Below, piece after piece: positions 1-4,421 of a stretch of DNA of 12,434 nt. Made by a program: the position numbers and the translations under genes. The first letter of the stretch is position 1, and each line of letters begins with the position of its first letter. Origin of the DNA: an uncultured Clostridia bacterium (GTDB lineage: Bacteria > Bacillota > Clostridia > Christensenellales > UBA1242); NCBI GenBank assembly GCA_947623795.1, contig CANQHS010000020.1:1-12434 (forward strand). Reading direction: 5' to 3'. The notes beneath the pieces were generated by a model. That model was not told the origin of the DNA, did not search any database, and saw only the letters and a list, made by a program, of their open reading frames with translations.

Positions 1-81
1 AATAAACAAAGCCAAAACTGCCACTAAAACGATCGTCAATATTGCCCATAAAGGCAAAGCGAGTAACATTGAACTTTTCAT
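1..81 (-). CDS. floA: Probable flotillin-like protein FloA, N-terminal fragment
   Basis: Only the first 27 codons lie in the window; the gene continues past the left edge on the minus strand. The start is an ATG at 79-81 with a strong Shine-Dalgarno site (GGAGGG, 85-90) that touches the nfeD stop codon, so the two genes are cotranscribed. The visible peptide is almost wholly hydrophobic (Leu, Ala, Val, Ile, one Trp), as expected of the membrane hairpin that starts FloA-type SPFH proteins. FloA organises membrane microdomains in Firmicutes and is commonly encoded directly downstream of nfeD, as in Bacillus subtilis yqeZ-floA. The name rests on that synteny and the hydrophobic start. The SPFH domain itself is not visible, so another small membrane protein is possible. 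Confidence 0.6.
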   Translation of the reverse strand, partial: MKSSMLLALPLWAILTIVLVAVLALFI

Positions 82-89
82 ATTCCCTC

Positions 90-605
90 CTATTCGAACC
101 ATTTTCTAACCATTATGGTGTGATTTCTTATTTCAACAACCTTGATGTGGGCATTTGATTCAATAAATGAATTTATGGACATAACATCATAGATTTTGCC
201 ATTGATTTTGGCTTTTCCACCTAGATTTAAAACACCAACTGTTCTGCCAGATTTTCCAACAAGTTTTCTAAGTGCCTTTTCGGTTTTATCGTAGTCTGTT
301 GCTAAAGTTGATCTGTTTTCAAATAGCCCGGTTGCTCCTAGAATCCCAAATCTGGCGCTAAAGGTCATAAATATGCCTGCAATAAGGAAGAAAGCAAATA
401 CGAGCAAGATTAGAACTATCGATTGGGTTACATTCAAGCCATCCACAATTCGAACAACAATGCCGGCAATGGCGGCAACCCCACCCAATATGCCAAAGAA
501 GCCAAATCCGGGAACAAACGCTTCAACTATTATAAACACCATACCACCGCAAAGCAAGACTGCGGGAAGCCAATTCATTTGAGTGAAAATTTCTGCGAAT
601 TCCAT
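90..605 (-). CDS. NfeD family membrane protein
   Basis: This 171-aa protein has three hydrophobic segments at about residues 12-30, 35-53 and 62-84, then a soluble C-terminal domain (about 115-170). That domain is rich in short beta strands and Gly (LVGKSGRTVGVLNLGGKA), typical of the NfeD OB-fold. It is the short NfeD type without the N-terminal ClpP-like protease domain. NfeD proteins are thought to partner flotillin/stomatin proteins in membrane microdomains, and a probable floA starts 8 nt downstream. The ATG at 603-605 is chosen over the in-frame GTG at 630-632 for two reasons: it has an AAGGAG site at 611-616, and the predicted promoter (-10 at 623-628) would start the transcript downstream of the GTG. 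Confidence 0.85.
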   Translation of the reverse strand: MEFAEIFTQMNWLPAVLLCGGMVFIIVEAFVPGFGFFGILGGVAAIAGIVVRIVDGLNVTQSIVLILLVFAFFLIAGIFMTFSARFGILGATGLFENRSTLATDYDKTEKALRKLVGKSGRTVGVLNLGGKAKINGKIYDVMSINSFIESNAHIKVVEIRNHTIMVRKWFE

Positions 606-622
606 ACTCTCTCCTTGCCCGT

Positions 623-651
623 ATATTAACACCGAATTGCCAGTTTGTCAA
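623..651 (-). promoter_or_regulatory. sigma-A promoter of nfeD-floA
   Basis: On the minus strand there is TTGACA (646-651), a 17-nt spacer and TAATAT (623-628). Transcription should begin near 616, almost on the Shine-Dalgarno site, giving a leader of only about 11 nt. It is back-to-back with the promoter of the gene at 730. Confidence 0.8.
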
Positions 652-680
652 TACCCTTTTTCAAAATATTTTCTATTTAG

Positions 681-709
681 TTGACAAATTAATTTAATAA
701 TTTTAATAT
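681..709 (+). promoter_or_regulatory. sigma-A promoter of the zinc-ribbon gene
   Basis: TTGACA (681-686), a 17-nt spacer and TAATAT (704-709) form a near-consensus promoter with the same hexamers and spacing as the divergent nfeD promoter. The predicted transcript start, about 716, is roughly 14 nt before the ATG at 730, with AAGG at 717-720 as a short ribosome binding site. The two -35 boxes are separated by 29 bp. Confidence 0.8.
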
Positions 710-729
710 TATTAATAAGGTAAATTATT

Positions 730-1068
730 ATGATAGTATGTAGAAATTGTGGGAAACAAATAGATATAAATAGTGAGTTTTGCGAAAACTGTGGAGCCAA
801 ACTTGACCTTGACGAAGTCATTTACAAAAAAGATATTGAAAATACAAGGCTGTTGAGAAATAGACGCGATAACATTCGTTTTGCGTGCAATATCTTGCTG
901 ACATTTCTATTGCTTATCGGCATAATGTTCACATTTTTATCTTTCTTTCTAACCGAATATCCTAAAATAACAATGGTCATTCTCGCCTTGGTCGTATATC
1001 TTATATTCTTTATTGTCTTGATTGTAAAAACTAAGAAGTTATCAAACATTGAAAAAAAACTGCCATAA
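730..1068 (+). CDS. Small zinc-ribbon membrane protein
   Basis: This 112-aa protein begins with a four-cysteine zinc ribbon: Cys4 and Cys7 (CRNC) and Cys18 and Cys21 (CENC), each pair followed by Gly. This is the zinc-ribbon type found at the N-terminus of many small bacterial membrane proteins. A basic linker (about 32-50) leads to two transmembrane helices at about 50-74 and 79-99, with a Lys-rich tail. The ribbon and tail are therefore probably both cytoplasmic. It is monocistronic, transcribed away from nfeD by its own near-consensus promoter, and its stop codon lies inside a bidirectional terminator. No specific function can be assigned; such proteins may bind protein or nucleic-acid partners at the membrane. 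Confidence 0.8.
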   Translation: MIVCRNCGKQIDINSEFCENCGAKLDLDEVIYKKDIENTRLLRNRRDNIRFACNILLTFLLLIGIMFTFLSFFLTEYPKITMVILALVVYLIFFIVLIVKTKKLSNIEKKLP

Positions 1069-1080
1069 AGGCAGTTTTTT
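1054..1080. terminator. Bidirectional terminator between convergent genes
   Basis: AAAAAACTGCC (1054-1064) and GGCAGTTTTTT (1070-1080) form an 11-bp stem with a 5-nt loop. A U-tract follows the core stem in either direction. The stop codons of both converging genes (1066-1068 plus, 1079-1081 minus) lie inside it. Confidence 0.85.
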
Positions 1081-1822
1081 AATCGCTATTGAGTGCCGCA
1101 AGAGCTTGAATGCGATAATCTTGAATTTGACGCTTCCTTTCCAAATATGCATTTGTGATGTCAAGCTTTTTAACTTCTTTTAAATTTGAAACATCGTTGA
1201 TTTGTTCTTTAACTTGATCAGCCCAACGCCTACGTTCTTCCTTTTTAACAGCTTCAAAGAACTCATCATTTGTGAAATGTGAAACATAGTCATCTGTATC
1301 GAATAAAATATTTTCACCTTTCGTCGCATATTCAGTTAGATAGGCCGCAAAGACGCCGCTTGCCATATCTGGTTCATGTTTCCTTGTGTCAGTCTCGTTA
1401 AGGAATATATCTAATAGATAGTTGCCATCTGCGCTCGCTGGATTGTCGGTTAATACTACTTTATGAGTTTTTCTTCTTGGATTAACTTTTAAAAACGAAT
1501 TAAATTCTCTTTTAACTTGCACCTCTTCCCCGGAGATGTTAACAAAAGCACGCATTTTTTTTGATTTTACGCCGGCATCAGAAAAATAGGTCACCTTTTT
1601 AGGAAATAAGAGAGGATGTAATAACTCATCACTCAATACTACTTTGCCATCTGGTGTTGTTATGGTGTATTGATATTTGCCATTGTCGAGTTTATTAAGG
1701 ACGATATGGCGTTCATAGGCATATTCATCATCCCCGACCTTAACTAACTTTTCTGGCTCAGTTTTAGCGATTATGTCAGCCACAGATTTATCAAATGTTT
1801 CACCTTCAACTATTCTAATCAT
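1079..1822 (-). CDS. Unrecognised soluble protein, 247 aa
   Basis: I do not recognise the family. The protein is hydrophilic with no signal peptide or membrane segment. The first half alternates short predicted strands with polar turns. The second half is charged and largely helical, with a run EERRRWADQVKEQ near residue 196 and a second basic/acidic helix to the C-terminus (about 214-240), which may be a coiled coil. The start is an ATG at 1820-1822 with an AAAGGAGAAA site at 1831-1840 and an excellent promoter. The gene stands alone, converges on the zinc-ribbon gene and shares its terminator. Frame, promoter and ribosome site make it a confident gene of unknown role. Confidence 0.75.
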   Translation of the reverse strand: MIRIVEGETFDKSVADIIAKTEPEKLVKVGDDEYAYERHIVLNKLDNGKYQYTITTPDGKVVLSDELLHPLLFPKKVTYFSDAGVKSKKMRAFVNISGEEVQVKREFNSFLKVNPRRKTHKVVLTDNPASADGNYLLDIFLNETDTRKHEPDMASGVFAAYLTEYATKGENILFDTDDYVSHFTNDEFFEAVKKEERRRWADQVKEQINDVSNLKEVKKLDITNAYLERKRQIQDYRIQALAALNSD

Positions 1823-1849
1823 AAACTTATTTTCTCCTTTGTTTTAATT

Positions 1850-1877
1850 ATTATAGCAAATTAAAATTTTTTGTCAA
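1850..1877 (-). promoter_or_regulatory. Consensus promoter with extended -10
   Basis: TTGACA (1872-1877), a 16-nt spacer and TATAAT (1850-1855), with TG one base before the -10 (TGCTATAAT). Both hexamers are perfect sigma-A consensus, predicting strong expression of the unknown gene at 1079-1822. The predicted leader is about 20 nt. Confidence 0.85.
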
Positions 1878-1913
1878 GAATTTTAAAATACTTTCACGAC
1901 TAAATTTCAACAC

Positions 1914-2747
1914 CTAGTTTAATTTGTTGTCTCTGAAATAGTAAAAGAAATATTGTTGAGCATAGCCGGAAAGCTTGCCATAGCGTGCGGTAAGTTCCCT
2001 CGTTATCTTCTTGCGGTCGGTGGTTGTCGTGTTGGTTAGGCGATTATAAACTTTGTTTATCCAAGTGTCCACAGGGAAAACATTTTTAACGCCTAGGCCA
2101 AACAGCATGATGCAATTTGCAACCTTTTCGCCAACGCCCTTTAAGGAAACTAAAAATTTGAATTGCTCATCGCTACTCATCGATTTTAAATTTTCGATGT
2201 CCTGTTCAGTTAAGCGCTGCACGGTTTCAAACATTTGTTCTGCCCTATAACCCAATCCAGCAGTTCGAAAATCTTGCACGCTCGCGCGTTTTAGCTGCGA
2301 TAAAGTTGGAAATGCATAATAGTTGCCACAATTGTCGCCAAATCGAGAGCAGAGATATTCGATTGACTTTTTGATTCTTCCAATGTTGTTGTTGGCAGAG
2401 ATCATAAAACTGATTAGCATCTCATATGTGTCATTATTGATAATCCTTATGCCCGAGCCATAGTCGACCGCCTTAGATAGAAATTTATCTTTTTTAAGTT
2501 GTGCTTTAATTTTTGAATAGTCAGTTGACAAATCAAAAAAGTTATAAAAATAATTTATGTCTTTAGTTTCAATCTCTATTTTGTCATTATCCCAAGTTAA
2601 AATTGCCTTCCTATTTTGCGAATAGACGACGGCACTATTGCCATCGATTGTGTAGCGAAAAATTTGTCCGCAACTTAGTGTCTGCAAAACATCAAAATCT
2701 TGCGGGTTGGTTATCTCTATTTTGTTTTGTTTAAAATCAATTTTCAT
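1914..2747 (-). CDS. 8-oxoguanine DNA glycosylase/AP lyase, OGG1 type
   Basis: This 277-aa enzyme should excise 8-oxoguanine from DNA and cut the abasic site. The N-terminal OGG domain carries GQIFRY (27-32), matching the conserved GQxFRW. The ISANNNIGRI stretch (about 117-126) matches the conserved base-recognition segment. The helix-hairpin-helix GPD module follows: LKGVGEKVANC (202-212) has the catalytic Lys208, and PVDTW has the catalytic Asp227. The ATG overlaps the rsmD stop codon (ATGA, 2744-2747), so translation is probably coupled. The length suits bacterial OGG homologues, and nothing looks broken. No hairpin terminator is visible after the stop. Confidence 0.9.
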   Translation of the reverse strand: MKIDFKQNKIEITNPQDFDVLQTLSCGQIFRYTIDGNSAVVYSQNRKAILTWDNDKIEIETKDINYFYNFFDLSTDYSKIKAQLKKDKFLSKAVDYGSGIRIINNDTYEMLISFMISANNNIGRIKKSIEYLCSRFGDNCGNYYAFPTLSQLKRASVQDFRTAGLGYRAEQMFETVQRLTEQDIENLKSMSSDEQFKFLVSLKGVGEKVANCIMLFGLGVKNVFPVDTWINKVYNRLTNTTTTDRKKITRELTARYGKLSGYAQQYFFYYFRDNKLN

Positions 2748-3283
2748 ATTCTCTCTTTTGTCAATTTATAGACGGCAACACTGCCATATTTTTTTCTCGT
2801 TGTTGTTATGTCGTATTTAGAAAAATCAAAATCGTTCTCCGCACTTGTTTCAAAGATAATAATTCCGCTGTCGGTCAACAAGTTGTTCTTTAAAATGTAG
2901 TCAATTGCTTGCAAGCCCAAATCCGAATTGAAAGGTGGGTCGAGCAAAACGATATCGAACTTCTCTTTTGTGTTTTTTAAAAATGCAAGTGCATCGCCAT
3001 AAATTATTTCATAAGGCTCAATTACTTTTGACAAATTTTCTTTTATCAAATTGATTGCTTGTTTGTTGCTGTCAACAAGATATGTCTTTTTTGCACCCCT
3101 TGAGATTGCTTCCAAGCCCAATGCTCCCGTGCCAGAAAAGAGATCTAGCACAACCGAATCCATAATATCAAATTGAATCAAACTGAAAAGAGACTCTTTC
3201 ACTCGATCCAAAGTTGGACGAGTGGAAGATATATCAAACTCTTTCAATTTCTTTCCGCGATATTTTCCTGCCACAACTCTCAT
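2744..3283 (-). CDS. rsmD: 16S rRNA (guanine966-N2)-methyltransferase RsmD
   Basis: This 179-aa Rossmann-fold methyltransferase should use S-adenosylmethionine to methylate G966 of 16S rRNA. The start MRVVAGKYRGKKL is the usual RsmD N-terminus. RPTLDRVKESLF (22-33) is a family signature, LDLFSGTGALGLEA (46-59) is SAM motif I, and LLDPPF (113-118) holds the catalytic DPPF. An in-frame ATG at 3299-3301 adds six residues. I prefer 3283 because the family starts there and the promoter -10 (3290-3295) would leave the longer start untranscribed. No Shine-Dalgarno site precedes 3283, which suggests a leaderless message. rsmD often sits next to coaD; here it is coupled to a DNA glycosylase gene. Confidence 0.92.
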   Translation of the reverse strand: MRVVAGKYRGKKLKEFDISSTRPTLDRVKESLFSLIQFDIMDSVVLDLFSGTGALGLEAISRGAKKTYLVDSNKQAINLIKENLSKVIEPYEIIYGDALAFLKNTKEKFDIVLLDPPFNSDLGLQAIDYILKNNLLTDSGIIIFETSAENDFDFSKYDITTTRKKYGSVAVYKLTKERI

Positions 3284-3289
3284 AGGAAT

Positions 3290-3318
3290 ATGATAACACA
3301 TTTAAAAAAAATTGTAAA
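3290..3318 (-). promoter_or_regulatory. Promoter of rsmD-ogg, possibly leaderless
   Basis: TTTACA (3313-3318), a 17-nt spacer and TATCAT (3290-3295), with an extended -10 TG. The -10 ends exactly 6 nt before the rsmD ATG at 3283, so the predicted transcript start is the A of the start codon. The -35 lies inside a perfect inverted repeat. Confidence 0.6.
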
Positions 3319-3338
3319 CAAATGAAAATCGTTTACAA
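3312..3338. repeat. Perfect 8-bp inverted repeat, candidate operator
   Basis: TTGTAAAC (3312-3319) and GTTTACAA (3331-3338) are exact inverted copies separated by 11 bp. The left arm covers the rsmD -35 box, which is where a repressor would bind. The 11-nt gap with no U-tract makes a transcription terminator unlikely. Confidence 0.5.
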
Positions 3339-3350
3339 CTTTTTTGCAAT

Positions 3351-3376
3351 AAAAAATTCCCTGATGGGAACTTTTT
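3351..3376 (-). terminator. Terminator of the histone-like gene
   Basis: GGGAACTTTTT (3366-3376) and AAAAAATTCCC (3351-3361) form the stem around a 4-nt loop. It lies directly after the TAA at 3378-3380 and has a U-tract on the minus strand. Confidence 0.8.
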
Positions 3377-3377
3377 A

Positions 3378-3923
3378 TTATTTAGATTTTTTTGCTGGAG
3401 CTTTTTTTGCTGCTGGTTTTGCTGCTGTCTTAGCAGCAGGTTTAGCTGCAGTTTTGGTAGCTGGTTTAGCTGCTACTTTTGTTGCAGGTTTCTTAGCAGC
3501 TGGTTTTGCAGCAGTCTTTGTTGCAGGTTTAGCTGCGGTTTTTGTAGCTGGTTTAGCTGCTACTTTTGTTGCAGGTTTTTTAGCAACAGTTTTTGCTGCT
3601 GGTTTTGCAGCGGTTTTAGCAGCTGGTTTAGCTGCTGGTTTAGCTGCAGTTTTTGTAGCAGGTTTTTTTGCTACAGTTTTGACATTCGCTTTTTGTACTT
3701 TTTTCTCCATATTATCCTCCTTTTGTACTTCATCAGCATTTGTCTCTGGAACGATGTTCTCTTCCATCTGTTCGCTCTCCACTGCAAGAACTTTCTCTTG
3801 GAAATCGGACATCATTTTTTTGTCTCTTCTATCCATAAGAACAAGCACCACAACAAGAGCAATTATGATGGCAGCAATGATAATAACAATCCACCACCAA
3901 TTTTGAGAAATAAATTCCATCAT
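3378..3923 (-). CDS. Membrane-anchored protein with histone H1-like Lys/Ala/Pro tail
   Basis: This 181-aa protein has three parts. Residues 1-9 are followed by one strong transmembrane helix (about 10-30, starting WWWIVIII) and a basic stop (DRRDKK, 31-36), so the rest should face the cytoplasm. Residues 37-70 form an acidic linker. From about residue 80 to the end it is almost only Lys, Ala, Pro, Thr and Val in repeats such as AAKPATKTAAKPA, resembling eukaryotic H1 tails and bacterial histone-like proteins; such tails bind DNA non-specifically. The ATG at 3921-3923 (a second follows at 3918-3920) has a strong AGGGGGA site at 3931-3937. A second strong ribosome site sits before Met72, which would give a soluble 110-aa tail alone. 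DNA binding and chromosome tethering are inferred from composition only. Confidence 0.8.
   Translation of the reverse strand: MMEFISQNWWWIVIIIAAIIIALVVVLVLMDRRDKKMMSDFQEKVLAVESEQMEENIVPETNADEVQKEDNMEKKVQKANVKTVAKKPATKTAAKPAAKPAAKTAAKPAAKTVAKKPATKVAAKPATKTAAKPATKTAAKPAAKKPATKVAAKPATKTAAKPAAKTAAKPAAKKAPAKKSK
3457..3578. repeat. Repeats in the Lys/Ala-rich tail coding region
   Basis: An identical 35-bp stretch occurs at 3457-3491 and 3544-3578, 87 bp (29 codons) apart, in a wider field of degenerate repeats (about 3390-3670) encoding KPAAK/KPATK units. Exact nucleotide identity over 35 bp suggests recent duplication or recombination within the tail, so length may vary between strains. Confidence 0.75.
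3708..3721 (-). promoter_or_regulatory. Internal Shine-Dalgarno site and start codon
   Basis: Inside the histone-like gene, AGGAGG (3716-3721) lies 5 nt before an in-frame ATG (3708-3710, Met72). It is the best ribosome site of the gene and sits exactly at the junction between the acidic linker and the basic tail. The same bases also encode Lys-Glu-Asp, so chance is possible. Confidence 0.5.
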
Positions 3924-3944
3924 ATGAGTCTCCCCCTTAAAAGT

Positions 3945-3973
3945 ATATTAGCATTTTAACACTATCAAATTTA
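3945..3973 (-). promoter_or_regulatory. Extended -10 promoter of the histone-like gene
   Basis: TGCTAATAT on the minus strand gives an extended -10 (TAATAT, 3945-3950). The -35 region (about 3968-3973) is poor. The predicted start, about 3938, falls on the Shine-Dalgarno site. Phased A/T tracts at 4003-4033 lie upstream. Confidence 0.5.
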
Positions 3974-4002
3974 AAACACAAACGATTTTAAATACTTTTT
4001 AC

Positions 4003-4049
4003 AAAATTTTTTAAAATTTTTTAAATTTTTTTTATTAAATATAATATTA
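4003..4049. other. A/T-only tract with 10-bp phased A-tracts
   Basis: A 47-bp stretch has no G or C. It begins with three blocks, AAAATTTTTT at 4003 and 4013 and AAATTTTTTTT at 4023, in exact 10-bp phase. Phased A-tracts of this type bend DNA. The tract is upstream of the histone-like gene promoter and downstream of the XRE gene. The 3924-4082 gap holds nothing else that I can identify. Confidence 0.6.
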
Positions 4050-4082
4050 GCACCCCTATGCCGACACCAAACGAACCATTTT

Positions 4083-4295
4083 TTAAATTTCCAAGCCAAC
4101 AAGATAATCAATGCTGACACCAAAATATTTCGAAAGTGCGATTAGTGATGACATGCCAGGCTCTCGCAATCCATTTTCCCACAAGCTAATCACTCCCTTG
4201 CTCACTCCAATTTTTAAGGCGAGTTCCGTTTGCCCTATTCCATTTTCTTGTCTTAAACTTTTCAAGATGTCTTTAAACATATTTTTATTTTTCAT
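4083..4295 (-). CDS. Small XRE-family helix-turn-helix regulator
   Basis: This is a stand-alone HTH_3/Cro-CI-type DNA-binding domain of about 70 aa. The pattern LRQENGIGQTELALKIGVS (helices 1-2), KGVISLWENGLREPGMSSL (recognition helix and turn) and LSKYFGVSIDYLVG (helices 4-5) is diagnostic. No sensor domain follows. The start is uncertain: ATG at 4295 is used here, but ATG at 4280 would give the commoner N-terminus MFKDILKSLR, and the frame stays open upstream to 4382. None of these has a clear Shine-Dalgarno site. Its upstream region contains repeated ATAAACATTTT elements and a TTGTAA/TTACAA inverted repeat, suggesting autoregulation. Targets are unknown. Confidence 0.85.
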   Translation of the reverse strand: MKNKNMFKDILKSLRQENGIGQTELALKIGVSKGVISLWENGLREPGMSSLIALSKYFGVSIDYLVGLEI

Positions 4296-4362
4296 ATAAA
4301 CATTTTCTAACAAATGTAAGATAAACAATCGGCTTCTTACTTTTGTAATAAACATTTTACAA
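4296..4362. promoter_or_regulatory. Repeat-rich control region of the XRE gene
   Basis: ATAAACATTTT occurs at 4296-4306 and 4348-4358, with a partial copy (ATAAACAAT) at 4321-4329. Also present are inverted repeats ACATTT-N6-AAATGT (4300-4317) and TTGTAA-N8-TTACAA (4343-4362). The last resembles the inverted repeat before rsmD. A convincing -35/-10 pair could not be fixed here. Confidence 0.4.
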
Positions 4363-4399
4363 CATAGAAAAAGAATCCACAATAATTTGAAATAAAAAA

Positions 4400-4418
4400 C
4401 AAAAGCGGAGTGCTTTTG
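4400..4418 (-). terminator. Terminator of spoIVA
   Basis: CAAAAGC (4400-4406) and GCTTTTG (4412-4418) pair around a 5-nt loop just after the spoIVA stop codon (4422-4424). A run of T follows on the minus strand. Confidence 0.8.
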
Positions 4419-4421
4419 CTT

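Noticed and set aside
3381..3680. CRISPR array or non-coding tandem repeat
   Set aside because: The repeats are imperfect, codon-phased and lie within one open frame; there are no unique spacers between identical repeats.
3322..3906. Long plus-strand ORF (194 aa) with repeated Ala/Gly/Val/Phe
   Set aside because: It is the antisense of the Lys/Ala-rich tail. The low-complexity repeat keeps the opposite frame open. It has no ribosome site, and the minus-strand gene has a membrane helix, promoter and terminator.
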